From NCBI GenBank assembly GCA_035578905.1, contig JAQJVL010000102.1:1707501-1771500 (forward strand): a stretch of DNA of 64,000 nucleotides, read 5' to 3'. Below, piece after piece: positions 1 to 12,004 of the stretch. The stretch is from Stictocephala bisonia. Taxonomy: Eukaryota; Arthropoda; Insecta; Hemiptera; Membracidae. Under the pieces are notes generated by a model. That model worked only from the letters and a program-made list of their open reading frames with translations. It had not been told where the DNA came from and did no database searches. The translations under genes were made by a program, and so were the position numbers. Within the stretch, counting starts at the first letter, position 1; every line of letters starts with the position of its first letter.

Positions 1-157
1 ACACAGATTACACTTACGGTGATATTGACCCACCCATCCACCCATACACGTACGGTGATATTGACCACCCACCCACCCATACACGTACGGTGATATTGAC
101 CACCAACCCATACACGTACGGTGATATTGAACCACCCACCCACCCATACACGTACGA
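1..157. repeat. Minisatellite A (about 33-bp unit), main copy at window start
   Basis: Four to five imperfect units containing CACCCATACACGTACGGTGA followed by TATTGACC. The array runs off the left edge of the window, so its true length is unknown. The same motif, in the opposite orientation, recurs at 18715-18776, 39187-39268 and 51914-52112. Confidence 0.9.
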
Positions 158-976
158 TGATATTAATATTACTAAGATTTGTGCTTGAATTTTATTAAAA
201 TTCGTTTATTTCCCAAATAACTCGTAAACTTGAAGAGATATAAGTAAAATGTAAACTAGAAAAATGTTTCTTTTTTAAAGACCTTTAATTTTATATGCCA
301 CATGACCTCTGTTCTCATTTAAACATTTTTGGGTACAGGGCTATAAAGTTTTTTTAATTTGAAAATGTTAGGTACGGTATGTGTAAGAAAAATTGCAATT
401 ATGATCATACGACATACCATTTGAAAGCTTATCTTGTGCTATTTTCAATGAAATAAATTTGACACTTTTAAATTGAAGTACCAAAGTACCATATTAAAAA
501 ATCAAAACATCAACAAAATTCTAAAATACTACTGCTATGTGGTTAAGACTTAAGATATTTTCGAAATTTGTTGACAATATTGTTCTGCGTTCAAACACCT
601 TAAAATGATACCCCACATGACCTATGTTGCTATCCGAAAATTTTGAGATTCAAACCTATGACATTTATTTCCGGGCATACCCAGTATTTTTAGTGCTAAA
701 AACATAATGTCGTGATGTTCTCCATGGGATTTGTTAGGGTTGCAGTTTGCTGCATCACTGTTTGTCAAACGGTTCAACCAAAGAAGATTGTGGCCGGGTG
801 CTATGAAACACCCAGTCATTAGGTAAAGATTGTAACACATGTAGTTTTTGTAAAAAATATTGATGAACATGGATAAGTTGTTGATATTTTTACTGATAAT
901 TTTGCTTGTATTATTATTGTATGTAAAGAAGTTAAGTAACAAGTCTCTAAAAGAACACAATAATGACAACATTTAA
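158..976. other. AT-rich stretch, nothing recognised
   Basis: No coding similarity, RNA gene or tandem repeat was recognised. Short open frames here have no familiar motif. A diverged upstream part of the Penelope relic at 977-1110 could extend into the right end of this stretch but cannot be read. Confidence 0.5.
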
Positions 977-1110
977 AACAAATCAGGTATTTACAAACTT
1001 AAATGTAGGCTACAGACTATAATAAATTCTACATTGGACAAACTGGAAGACTGGTCTAAACGCGCTTTCAAGAACACATACAACTTCTCAGAAGCTATAA
1101 AAAAACTACA
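977..1110 (+). pseudogene. Penelope-like element relic: GIY-YIG endonuclease fragment
   Basis: Two short plus-strand frames together match the GIY-YIG nuclease of the better preserved Penelope copies in this window. Positions 977-1006 read NKSGIYKLKC, against KSGIYKIKC in the intact copies. After a frameshift, 1025-1051 reads FYIGQTGRL and then, past a stop, the EHIQ block. The nuclease would nick target DNA for the reverse transcriptase. Only about 45 codons are recognisable, with one frameshift and one internal stop, so this is an old inactive fragment. No reverse-transcriptase domain could be read next to it. Confidence 0.7.
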
Positions 1111-1595
1111 ATTTTTGTAATATATAATATAATTCAATTGCCATATTGTTATACAAAACCGATTTATTGTTATAAACATTAAACAAATACCACTAAATTG
1201 TTTTTTATAAAATTTGCCATTTTTTGGTATCGTTATTCTTATTTGTGTAAATACTTTTTAAATATTCGATCAAATTTTGGAAATTATAGTTCTAGTAATA
1301 AAGTTAGTTTATCTAGTGGGGAAGGTAGTAGATGACTTATTAAGGAAACAGCTGTGGACGTCTCAAAGAGTCGGAGAATGGTCCGGGCCAGTCCCAGGTA
1401 GCCGAGGGTAAGAAGATAGGTTATCTCATATGGAATATAAAATGGATATATTGATTGTTGGAGCTTATATATTAAAATATGGATGCAGACTATTAAAACC
1501 TAACGTTTCAATTATATATATGCTAATTATGAAACATATATATGCTAATTATAGAAAAAAATAAATAAACAAATAAAACAAAAGAAAACCTTAGC
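1111..1595. other. AT-rich stretch with a 21-bp direct duplication
   Basis: No gene recognised. About 1512-1553 holds two near-identical copies of a ~21-bp unit containing ATATATATGCTAATTAT. The right end grades into the 82-bp satellite. Confidence 0.5.
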
Positions 1596-2962
1596 CCCAC
1601 CTTAGTCCAAGTTGCACAAAGCCACAAACCTCAGATTACCTGTGTAAACTGTGAAGGTAAGGTTCTTGACTGTTATTCCCGCGTCAGTTTAAGGTGTTTG
1701 AAGCTACACGCGACAGATTAACTGTGTAAACTGCGAAGGTAAGGTTCTTAACTGCCATTCCCGCCTCGTCCAAGTTGTACGAAGCCTCAAACCTCAGATT
1801 AACTGTGTAGACTGTGAAGGTAAGGTTCTTGACTGTCATTACCGCGTCAGTTCAAGTTGTACGAAGCCACAAACCTCAGATTAACTGTGAAGGTAAGGTT
1901 CTTGACTGTCATTCCCGCCTAAGTCCAAGTTGTACGAAGCCACAAACCTCAGATTACCTGTGTAAACTGTGAAGGTAAGGTTCTTGACTGTCATTCCCGC
2001 GTCAGTTCAAGTTTGTACGAAGCCACAAACCTCAGATTACCTGTGTAAACTGTGAAGGTAAGGTTCTTTACTGACATTACCACGTCAGTTCAAGTTGTAC
2101 GAAGCCACAAACCTCAGATTACCTGTGTAAACTGTGAAGGTAAGGTTCTTGACTGTCATTCCCGCGTCAGTTCAAGTTGTACGAAGCCACAAACCTCAGA
2201 TTACCTGTGTAAACTGTGAAGGTAAGGTTCTTGACTGTCATTACCGCGTCAGTTCAAGTTGTACGAAGCCACAAACCTCAGATTAACTGTGAAGGTAAGG
2301 TTCTTGACTGTCATTCCCACGTCAGTTCAAGTTGTACAAAGCCACAAACCTCAGATTAACTGTTTAAACTGTGAAGGTAAGGTTCTTTACTGACATTACC
2401 GCGTCAGTTCAAGTTGTACGAAGCCACAAACCTCAGATTACCTGTGTAAACTGTGAAGGTAAGGTTCTTGACTGTCATTCCCGCGTCAGTTCAAGTTGTA
2501 CGAAGCCACAAACCTCAGATTACCTGTGTAAACTGTGAAGGTAAGGTTCTTGACTGTCATTACCGCGTCAGTTCAAGTTGTACGAAGCCACAAACCTCAG
2601 ATTAACTGTGAAGGTAAGGTTCTTGACTGTCATTCCCACGTCAGTTTAAGTTGTACGAAGCCACAAACCTCAGATTACCTGTGTAAACTGTGAAGGTAAG
2701 GTTCTTGACTGTCATTACCGCGTCAGTTCAAGTTGTACGAAGCCACAAACCTCAGATTACCTGTGTAAACTGTGAAGGTAAGGTTCTTGACTGTCATTCC
2801 CGCGTCAGTTCAAGTTGTACGAAGCCACAAACCTCAGATTACCTGTGTAAACTGTGAAGGTAAGGTTCTTGACTGTCATTACCGCGTCAGTTGAAGTTGT
2901 ACGAAGCCACAAACCTCAGATTAACTGTGCATACTGCGAAGGTAAGGTTCTTGACTGCCGTT
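1596..2962. repeat. 82-bp satellite array, about 17 units
   Basis: Tandem units of 82 bp contain AAGCCACAAACCTCAGATTA, then a GTGTAAACTGTGAAGGTAAG block, then TTCTTGACTGTCATT. Several units are about 70 bp long because the GTGTAAACT segment between the two CTGTG words has been lost. Every unit carries GAAGGTAAGG, which looks like a metazoan 5' splice site. Long units and short units occur in mixed order, which suggests unequal exchange after the deletion arose. No open frame crosses the array. Confidence 0.95.
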
Positions 2963-3590
2963 CAATCCACTTGGGACAATACAACCTGGTATTCCTGCTC
3001 CGCATAAATGGTGCTCATTAAAATAAAGATAATAAATTTAGCAATTTATAATTTTAGGAGAATAGGAATATACTTAACCTTCTAAATTCTATTTAAAAAA
3101 ATCTTCACCTTAATCACTGAGTTTGATGACTATTTATGTTATATTGAAAGAAGTATATGTGCACATTAATAATAAACACAGTTGTCACCAGAAACGTACC
3201 ATTTTTGTCGTCTGTATTTTGAAGAGATAGCAGTAAACACGAACGTGCAGCACACTGTTTTACAAGAATGTACCAATTTCGTTATTTTTCTGTTTCTGAT
3301 TCAGTCACTATTCAATAATATGCATTTTGATTTTGACCCTTGTATTTAACAGTTTCCTGATATTCAAGCCATACTTTCAATAAAAAGTGTTATTCAAATT
3401 TTATTTAATTACATTGGTACATTGTTGCTTTTTTATGGATATCATTAATTGCTTGTAAATTATAGTTTTATTTTTATGATCCATTAAAAATCTAACTGAA
3501 TGGCTCATTATATATATACTGTACATAGATACCACTAATAATTAATATAATGTAAATAAACATTACGTAGTTTTTAGTATCACTGAGGAT
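2963..3590. other. AT-rich stretch, nothing recognised
   Basis: Unique-looking sequence between two satellite arrays. No protein or RNA gene was recognised. Confidence 0.5.
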
Positions 3591-3615
3591 GCCACACTAG
3601 TGATGAAATGCACAT
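3591..3615 (+). ncRNA. Weak hammerhead-like core, possible Penelope terminal-repeat remnant
   Basis: CTGAGGA at 3593-3599 fits the hammerhead core CUGANGA. It is followed after five bases by GAAA at 3605-3608. The spacing is much shorter than in the Penelope motifs at 9187, 11871 and 15075, and no convincing stem I or cleavage triplet is visible. It may be chance. Confidence 0.15.
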
Positions 3616-3770
3616 ATGATTGCAGCAAACCCTGCAGGATCAAGAGGCCACAATCAACAAAAAGGTTATTATACAAATACAATTAGATCATAACCTGGCT
3701 AAAGAAATAATGACAACTAAATATGTAAACTTATAAGTAGAATAAATATCTAAAATTTATGTGAGGAAAA

Positions 3771-4545
3771 AATATTTGAAGCCTTCAAAGTATTACGGCG
3801 GAGTTGGAGTAGTATTCAGCTTAGACACTTTAATAAGCCTTCAAAGTATTACGGTGGAGTTGAGTTGTATTGAGCTTCGAATTTCTAGGAAGCCTTCAAA
3901 GTATTACGATGGGGTTGGAGTGGTAAACAGCATTGACTCTCTAGGAAGCCTTCAAAGCATTATGGTAGGGCCGGAGGTGTAAACAGCTTCGTTTCTACAG
4001 AAAACATTCAAAGAATTATGGTGGGGCTGGAGTGGTAAACATCTTTGTTTCTACAGGAAGCCTTCAAATTGTTACGGTGAGGCTGAAGTGTTAAACAGCT
4101 TTGATTCCCTAGAAAAACTTCAAAGTATTACGGTGGGACTTGATTGTCAAACAGATTTAACTCTCTAGGAATTCTTCAAAGTGTTACCATGGTTCTGGAG
4201 TGGTAAACTGCTTTGAATTTCTAAGAAACTTTAAATTATTACGGCGGAGTTGGAGTGGTTAACAGCTTCTACACTTTAAGAAGCCTTTAAACTATTGCTG
4301 TGGGGCTTGAGTGGTAAACAGCCTTGACTCTCTGAGAAGCCTTCAAAGTGTTACGGTGGTTCTGGAGTGATAAACAGCTTTGTCTCTCTCGCAAACCTTC
4401 AAAGTATTACGGTGGGGCTGGAGTGCTAAACAGCTTTGACTCTCTAGGAATCCTTCAAAGTATTAAGGTGGAGTTGGAGGGGTAAACATCTTTGACTCTT
4501 TAGGAAGCCTTCAAAGTATTACGGTGAGGCTGGAGTGCTATTCTG
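3771..4545. repeat. Satellite of about 57 bp, 13-14 diverged units
   Basis: Imperfect tandem units contain AAGCCTTCAAAGTATTACGG, then a GGGGCTGGAGTGGTAAACAG block, then CTTTGACTCTCTA. Units vary by substitutions and one- or two-base indels, so the array is older than the 24-bp array at 63423. The short open frame at 3761-3982 is only a reading of this repeat. Confidence 0.9.
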
Positions 4546-5186
4546 GGCCCATTCCCCATAGTGACCGATATTAAACGGTGAAGCCAAGGTGTTTCATATT
4601 TTCTCCGATAAAGTTGTATTTGGCATGTCATTGTGAACGTTTTTTAATTGTCATTGCAATGTTTTTAGTAAATGTAATTAAAATTAGTTTAGTTACTAAT
4701 ATTATTTGAAATAAAACATCATCAGAATGGAAATATCTAAATAAAAACATTGTGGCAATTTTTTCGACAAGCTTGTGTTTGATTTGTTATTGTGTAAGTA
4801 TTTTAATTGTTATTGCAATGTTCTACATACAAGTATTTGAAATCGGTCCAATTGAAAAAAATAATTGAAATTAAACATAATCAGAATAGAAAAATCCAAA
4901 TAGCAATCAATATTAAGCAATTATTCCAGGATTTAGTAAAATTTAAGTCGTTCATATTTGCTAATGATCAAATATGCTGTATAGGGTCTGGTACTATGGT
5001 TTTGTTTGATTTAAGAAAATATAATACTGGTCTTAGGAAGATTAGATTCGTGCTTGCCTGAAATTATCCTGAAAGTAACAAAAAATTGTGATCAAAGTTT
5101 AGTAACTAAGCCTCCTTGACTTGAATGATTGGTTAGTGTCTCATGTGTGACTAAGTATGTTGTATGGTACCTGTATGTATTTAGTT

Positions 5187-5191
<5 letters not shown>
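4546..5191. other. AT-rich stretch with a diverged ~160-bp-spaced duplication
   Basis: About 4648-4738 and 4802-4905 share the order TTTTAATTGT..ATTGCAATGTT, then AAACAT.ATCAGAAT, then AA.T.C.AAATA. This suggests an old duplication. The open frame at 4807-5061 has no recognisable motif and is not called as a gene. Confidence 0.4.

Positions 5192-5258
<67 letters not shown>
5192..5258. repeat. (AT)n microsatellite
   Basis: About 33 uninterrupted AT dinucleotides. Confidence 0.98.
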
Positions 5259-5262
<4 letters not shown>

Positions 5263-6455
5263 ATCTACACGCTTAAAATATACAACTTATACGAATTGAC
5301 ACCTGTACATAATGAATGGTGATATTTTGGCTCGCTTAAGTTATTGGCCTTTAACACACTTTGATTTCTACGGAACAAAAACCATCTTGTTAGTTGGAGC
5401 ATCGTAGAGACTAAGTTTATCGTAGATTTAAAGAATATTTTTAAATATTATTGTTCGGATATTTAAATATATTGACTACAAAACTAGTCTAAATTATTAA
5501 ATAAAATATTTGCCATATTATCAACATTTCTGGAAACTCTATTAACTCCCACAAAGGTGACACACTGACGTTGGAGTAGAATGACCTTTAAACTTTTAAA
5601 CTGAGTTACAGAGAAAACTAACTTGGCCATATCGTGTGTGGGCAACGGCTTACCTTGAAAGGTAAACTTAGGCTATTAGGGGACGATCTCAGGAATAGTT
5701 TAATTGAGTTATTCCATCCATATGAACTTAATATTATCTATAACTAATTATTGAATACAACTAGATAATATCTAATACCAGGCTGTAACCAAAGTATATG
5801 TCTATTTCGAGATGGCGAAATTTAATCACACAATGATATATATTTATGCATTTAATACAACGCTAATAGAACCTTCATTTAACGTAAAAACAGATTAGAC
5901 AACTTAAAAATATATGTCAAATACTGTATAAATTAAGTAACAGTGTCCAAATTAATACTTTATATTAACCAGTAACATGTAATCGAGTACTTCTTGCAGT
6001 AAAATCTCAAATACCACTTAGAGATAAACAAACAAAGTAAATACTGATAACATTGTACATATAGTGCTTAAGATCGAGTCACAGAAGACCAATAAATGAA
6101 TCATAATATAAGTCAATCCCAAAATTTATTTATCATAAAATAAAATATGTGGTATTTGAATTTGAAATAATATAAAATTATCACTCTGAAAAACTACTAA
6201 CGAAGTATCTCGAAATGAGCTAAATAACAATAGGCCCTAAGAGTCATTTTATGCTAGTTTTCATAAATGAGCTGCAATGCGTCAAATTTCCCTGGGGTCA
6301 ACATTCGTTGTACGATATATCGATGCAATTCGTAAAATATGATTTTACACTTTACCAAGAGTGTACATGGTTAAATAAACCTCGTATATTAAATAACCGA
6401 TTCTTTTTGTGAAATTTACCCTACGTCCAAACGCAAAGTCACAATTTAACTTCCT
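5259..6455. other. AT-rich stretch, nothing recognised
   Basis: No coding similarity, RNA gene or tandem repeat recognised on either strand. Confidence 0.5.
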
Positions 6456-6509
6456 ACAAAGTGGATGAAATGTTGGGTGCCAGTGCACCCAAAATTTCAT
6501 CCACTTTGT
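6456..6509. repeat. Near-perfect 25-bp inverted repeat (hairpin)
   Basis: Arms 6456-6480 and 6485-6509 are reverse complements at 24 of 25 positions, separated by the tetraloop CAGT. The arm begins ACAAAGTGGATGAAAT and ends TTGGGTGC. No T-run typical of a bacterial terminator follows, and the context is eukaryotic. It could be a folded element end, a small-RNA precursor or a recent snap-back duplication; the sequence does not decide. Confidence 0.85.
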
Positions 6510-7216
6510 TGGAATTGCATCCAAAAGAACAGACGGACTCGCCTAAATCGAGCAAGTCTACCTGCTCCGCATTTCAAAAACACCTAAATCGAGCCAGTAC
6601 CTTAAAGCTGACCCTTGGACTACACCTAAATAAAGCCAGCTATTCAACCACTGATATTACTGAAGCGGAAATTCCACTATTTCTGTAAAACTTCATGATA
6701 ACCAACTGTATTTAGCAAATTACCCTATATTTAATGTGGTATAATAGTGTATTTTTAACTGTCACTACTATGACTAAGTACACTTATTGGAGCCATATAT
6801 TAATTTATATATGTTAACCTAAAAATTATTTTACACTGATGGTAAATATTGCTATATTGTTCTAATGCTGCATTTATATTAATATATGGCTAATATTATA
6901 CTATTAATGTTGGTTATTAATTAATATAGACAACAATTTTAACCAAATATGTTTAAAATTTCAATTATGATTAGATGTACTATTAATTAATAATAATAAT
7001 AACAAATGCAGTACTCTTTATTATTTTATTTGACGCCCGGTGGACTTGGAGTAGATTTATCCACACCGGAAGTTAAGTGAATCCATGATACAACGAACCT
7101 ACAAAACAAAACTGAATTCGTCACTGATGCGAAGGGAACTATGCCTTACTTGTGCATCTCTCTCTACTAAAAGCCATACAGAATTTACTTGCTATTATTA
7201 TTTTATTAAAATACTA
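6510..7216. other. AT-rich stretch, nothing firm
   Basis: No gene recognised. The phrase CCTAAATCGAGC occurs twice (about 6542 and 6580), and its reverse complement GCTCGATTTAGG occurs near 8871, hinting at a shared low-copy repeat. Confidence 0.4.
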
Positions 7217-7500
7217 GGGGACATCCCACTTCGTGTGCCAACTCCGTCAGTAGCTGCACTCGTTACACCTCGGCCTCTGGCCTCGGACTGTGAATTTTCA
7301 CTAAAAATAATATTAGGTTAACTGTATAACGTAAAATCACAATATTAAATTTATTTACAGTATCTCACTCACACTAGTTGCGTTGCTACCTATTTATTAG
7401 TATAAACACGCAATAGTATTTCTGAGCCTATTTCAAACGTGTTTATATAATTTGTTTTTGTTTAACGGATTAAGATTGATTAAATAACTAAAATAAGTAC
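7217..7500 (-). mobile_element. Helitron-like 3'-end fragment
   Basis: Read on the minus strand, this block resembles DNA around 55330-55500 and 61110-61210. The three share AGTGTGAGTGAGATACTG or neighbouring phrases such as AACACGTTT..AATAG. The block ends on the minus strand with a CAC-GAA-GTG mini-hairpin followed shortly by CTAGT, which fits the hairpin-plus-CTRR terminus of Helitrons. No coding capacity remains. The exact start and the family assignment are inferences. Confidence 0.45.
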
Positions 7501-9133
7501 ATTATATTATAATTGAAACCTTTAAGTCCAGTTGAGTGGAGTCCTACAGTCAAATGTAAATAAAACTATGCCTACATCCTTCTCTGGTTTATCATTATGA
7601 AAGATCTAACCTCCTCAAAATTACAAACACTATTGTTTACATTCCAACAGGTGATAACACTTTTTGGAAATCATTATTTGCAATTGAACAGCTATTTGGT
7701 TCATTTAAATTTGTCTCCTTGTTATTCTTATGCTCGAAAAACGTATTTTTAGGGTTTTCCACACTCTTCAGGTTAAAAATATTGAAAAATTAAGACCTTA
7801 TTGCAGAACTACAAACACTGGCAAATTCTTGACACCTCAACCGTTTAAATTGATCAAGAACTAAGGGAGTAATTGCGTTGACAAAAAAAGGCTTCACGTA
7901 TTATACATAAGGATATTTTGGCTCCTAAGACCGTTCTACTCCTTTTATACCATAATTCCATAGCCTACATGACAATAGGGGAAACTGTAACTTAGAGCTC
8001 AAATCCATTACTGTAGATCTATATAGATATTTTGTTACAAGATCAACTGTACAATTTATAGGCTAAATATAGACTTGTTAAAAAAACTACATATTATAAT
8101 AAATATATCTTTTAATATTAAAAATACCAACATATAAAAATCAATAACTGAATATTAAACATAATAGAAAAATGTAGGAAATAAATGAAAATCGAGCTAA
8201 AAACTATGTAAAATAAAGATTTAAATATTGTTAAAATTATTGAAATTTGAATTAAGTATGTATATCGCTAACTTACAAAAACGCGTACGCTGATACTTTA
8301 AATCCGATGCACTTCACAAATGTTAGCTCACCGATTTCTTTTGTTTTCACTCGCTCCAACTTTTTTCAATAAACAACACTTTCACGAGTTTTCCTGTCAC
8401 TAGTGGCGATTTAACCCTGTCGAGCACTGTTCATTCTGAAATTTATATAAATTTATATAAAAAGACATGACCTCATGATTTACTGACATGATGTCAGAGT
8501 CGAACTATGTTGGTAAATAATAAACTAAATAAATAGTACTTAGTTGTGTAATTATTTAACTTATTCATAATAGAAGTAGCCTAAAAAGTGTTTAGTAACT
8601 TTACCGGTTGTCGTCAAGATTTATTGTATATTATTTGTGCAGTCACAATCATGCTATGTGCAAACATTAAACTGTACTGTGCGTGTTTCCTATTTAGTTG
8701 TAGTTTATTTGGAGAACACACAATAAATGTAAATTGGTGGCCTGTACTCAGGTAGAATCATGTTATTTCTGTTTGATTACACAATTATCGAGCCTGACTG
8801 GAGCTGGCTCGAATTAGGCATGTGGAAGGGTGAGCTTTTAAAACCCCCTGAAAATGACCCGAGTAATGGCTCGATTTAGGTCTGCCCGAACAGACCATGA
8901 TAAAAGTAAACATCTCTCCAACATAACAGTAACATTTACCCGTTGGGTATAATTCCTGACTGCTTAGACGTTTTATATATATCACTGATGAACACATTTT
9001 AAAGCCAATTTGATGGGTGAAATGGCGGACAGTTTTATAATTGTAAATATATTTATGACAACAGAGTGTATTTATATATTTGAAGTGTTTAAATGACTAA
9101 GTTTCATTTTTGTATAATTAAGTATTAAATCCT
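7501..9133. other. AT-rich stretch, nothing recognised
   Basis: No gene, RNA or clear repeat was recognised. The Penelope-like copy A begins at its right edge. Confidence 0.5.
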
Positions 9134-9186
9134 ATAAATTAAATGATAAACATAATAAAGTACCCTTTTATTCATTTTTATAAAAA

Positions 9187-9228
9187 TATATTACCGGTTT
9201 CGGCTCTTAGGCCATCTTCAGATATTAA
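9187..9228 (-). ncRNA. Hammerhead-like ribozyme motif, Penelope copy A
   Basis: On the minus strand CTGAAGA (9215-9221), a GGC..GCC helix, GAAA, a self-complementary ACCGGT and a GTA triplet follow in hammerhead order. Bases flanking the core (AATAT and ATATA) can pair as a short stem I. Compared with the textbook core there is one extra T after CTGAAGA. Penelope-like elements are known to carry minimal hammerheads in their terminal repeats; the palindromic stem III suggests the dimeric form. Activity is not shown. Confidence 0.6.
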
Positions 9229-9307
9229 ATAATATAACCTAAAATAAATTAACAAATTATAAAAATAAAAATAAAAACAGATGAAAATAACATAACATAT
9301 GATTAAT

Positions 9308-11771
9308 TTAGTGTGTGGGTAAGTTGAATTTTACTTTTTGATTCTTATGTTTTTTAAATTCTCTTATTTTTTCGTATATAGGATTGTTCATGTTAATTTG
9401 TGTATTTAATATGTTCTTTGGTTCATTATAATTGTTTATGTATATGTGTAAATTTTCTTTTGTATTCATTTTTTCTCCTTTCTTCTCGTATTCTAAAACT
9501 GTAACATTTTCATTTATATTTTGATAACTGTGATTTGATTGGAGAATATGTTCTGCAAAGTTAGATTTATTTGATGTTGAATTGTTGTTTCTTATGGCTT
9601 GTATGTGTTCTTTGTAACGTAAATTAAATGTTCTTCCAGTTTGTCCTATGTAAAAAGAATTGCATTCTGAGCATTTTATTTTATATATTCCAGATTTGTC
9701 ATATTTGTTATTTTTATTTTCTTTGTTGGATAATTTGTTAATTAAAGTAAAAGTATTGTTCTTTGTTTTGTAACTGAGTGTATAATTACTGTGTTGAAAT
9801 GTCTCTCTAATAGCGTTATTCATTTTTGTATTGTAAGGAACACTGATAAATTTTTTCTTTTCTTTTTCTTCCATTCTCTTATTCTTGTTTCTTTTTATTC
9901 TTTTTATTAATTTGTCAACAATTGTTGGATTGTAACCATTTTTCGAAGCTAAGTATTTTATTGTTCTTTTTTCTTCTTCATAATCATATTTTTGCATTGG
10001 GACGTTTAACATTCTGTTTATCATTGTTCTAAAACTAGATAATTTGTACTTCCATGGGTGGTTAGAATTATATGGAATTAGTAGGTCACTTTGGGTTGAT
10101 TTTCTAAAAATTTTTGAAAGAGTGTTTATTTCCAATATTTGTGATTGTTAGATCTAAATAGTTTATTTCTTTTGTTTCATTTTCTTTTGTAAATTTTATT
10201 TTGTCATTTAATGAATTTAAGTATTCTAGTAATTCGTCACTTTCTTTTTCGTTTCCTTGGAAAAGACATATTACATCATCAACATAACGAAACCAATAGA
10301 TTATTTTTTGTTTGTGAGGATTTGATTCATTCAAAATTTTGTTTTGTTCCAGATTGTGTAAAAAGATGTTTGCTATTATTCCTGATAAAGGAGATCCCAT
10401 TGGTAGTCCATTATTTTGTTTGTAGAAATTGTCATTATATTTGAAGTAATTTTGTTCAATACAAATTTCAGTTGATTTTATGATATCATTAATTTCATTA
10501 GTGTTGAGTCTGTTGGTTAGTGTGAGATCATTTCTCAAAATGTTTAATGTTTCTTTAGTAGGAATGTTTGTGTACATGTCTTGTATATCAAATGATATAA
10601 ATTGACATTGGTTTGGAATTTGAATATCTTTTATATTGTGTATCAGTTCAGTAGTGTTCTTTATGCTGTAATTGTAGTCCCAAATGATGTTTTCTTGAAT
10701 CTTTTTATTTAAATATTTGCATAATTTATATGATGGTGCATTTTGAAAGTTGACTATTGGTCTGATTGGTATATTTGTTTTATGTGTTTTAGGTTGAGCT
10801 CTTAGGGTAGGAGCTTTGGGGTTGGTCATTTTTAATTGATATTGTATAGGTTTTGGAATTGTATTACATTTAGAAATGATTTTGTTAGTTGTTTTTGAGT
10901 AATGGTTAGTAGGATCCTTTTTTAAAAGTGTTAATTTGTTATTTTGAATAAAATCTTTTATTTTATTGTCATATTCATCTTTGTACATAACAACTGCTGT
11001 ATTTCCTTTATCAGCTTTGGTTAGTATAGCATTAATCTCTTTTAATTTTGTTGAGATGGAATGTATAGTTGTCATTTCTTTGTTTGCTGTATGTGTTTTT
11101 ATATTATTATTTGTGTTTATATTAATTTTATTTAGTTCATGTATGACAGCATGTCTGAAATGTTCTCGTTCTTTTGTATCAGTTATCATTATGGATACGT
11201 CCATATTGATTAAATCATCTTCGATTTCATGTACTTTGTGGTCAAGATTTATGTTGTATTTTATTGATTTATTTAAAGTATTATTTTCCTCTTCATTAAA
11301 AGGTATGGTAGTCAAATTATGAAATTTAGGATAAAATTTGAACTTAAATTGTGAATTGTTCTCTTGGGTAGATGTTATAATTGTTTGTTTTAATGAATTT
11401 AGTTTTGATATGTGAATTTCCCTTTTCTTTTTAATGATTGGGTGGATCCAGTTTTTTATGTAATGGTTTATTTCTTCGATAGATTCGTGGTGGTATTGTG
11501 ATTTAAGATTTTGATATAATTCTTCTTTTTCTTGGTTCAATTTGTATAGTTTCATATATAAAGTATTAATTTCTTCTTTGATTCATATTTTCTTGGCAGT
11601 CTCCAATGTAATAAGTGCAGCTCTAGATTTTATTTTTGTATATAGTTGGACATAGTTAGGAGTAATATTTTCACTTAGGCATCTCTTGTTAAACTTAATA
11701 TCTTCTTTAATGGTCATCTCTTTTAGGTTGTTGTATTTGTATTTGTGAACAATTTCTGGGTAATTAGCCAT
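9308..11771 (-). pseudogene. Penelope-like reverse transcriptase-GIY-YIG endonuclease, copy A
   Basis: This gene encodes the single Penelope polyprotein that copies element RNA at a nicked target. From the minus-strand ATG at 11771 (MANYPEIVHK), 62 codons lead to an in-frame TGA at about 11580-11582. The same frame then runs to about 10104 and contains the reverse-transcriptase core, with NGLPMGSPLSG and the catalytic box FRYVDD. A one-base difference in an A-run near 10110 shifts the rest to another frame (10135-9308). That part carries the GIY-YIG nuclease: SGIYKIKC, FYIGQTGR, a conserved arginine, and EHILQ. The layout is that of endonuclease-bearing Penelope elements, not of the nuclease-lacking telomeric Athena type. 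With one stop and one frameshift it cannot make a complete protein unless recoding occurs. Confidence 0.88.
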
Positions 11772-11870
11772 TGTAAATGTATAAACTAGTTCACGTTAGG
11801 GCTACTATTTTAATAAATTAAATGATAAACATAATAAAGTACCCTTTTATTCATTTTTTATAAAAATATA

Positions 11871-11912
11871 TTACCGGTTTCAGCTCTTAGGCCATCTTCA
11901 GATAGTAAATAA
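11871..11912 (-). ncRNA. Hammerhead-like ribozyme motif, Penelope copy B
   Basis: This has the same order of elements as in copy A. One helix base has changed, so GGC now faces GCT and the pair can only wobble, while CTGAAGA, GAAA and ACCGGTA are kept. Conservation of the core with a tolerated helix change is compatible with, but does not prove, a folded RNA. Confidence 0.55.
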
Positions 11913-12004
11913 TATAACCTAAAATAAATGAACAAATTATAAAAAAATTAATAAAACAGATGAAAATAACATAAAATAAGATTAATTTAGTGTGTGGGTA
12001 AGTT

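Larger units (their letters stand above)
9134..11785 (-). mobile_element. Penelope-like retroelement, copy A
   Basis: Near full-length element read right to left: start codon near 11771, one long reading frame, then an AT-rich terminal repeat with a hammerhead-like motif ending near 9134. Its terminal repeat stops about 45 bp earlier than that of copy C. Copy B lies directly upstream in the same orientation, and its terminal repeat abuts the copy A start codon. This is the usual head-to-tail arrangement in which a terminal repeat precedes the ORF. Copy C lies inverted beyond B. Confidence 0.88.

Noticed and set aside
1596..2962. CRISPR-like regular spacing of repeats
   Set aside because: Units are contiguous with no unique spacers, and there are no cas genes; the DNA is eukaryotic satellite. 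The same holds for the other arrays.
6456..6509. Rho-independent terminator
   Set aside because: No T-run follows and there is no bacterial gene context.
7021..7090. tRNA-like segment with a GACGCCCGGTGG phrase
   Set aside because: No cloverleaf could be drawn and the A and B boxes are not in place.
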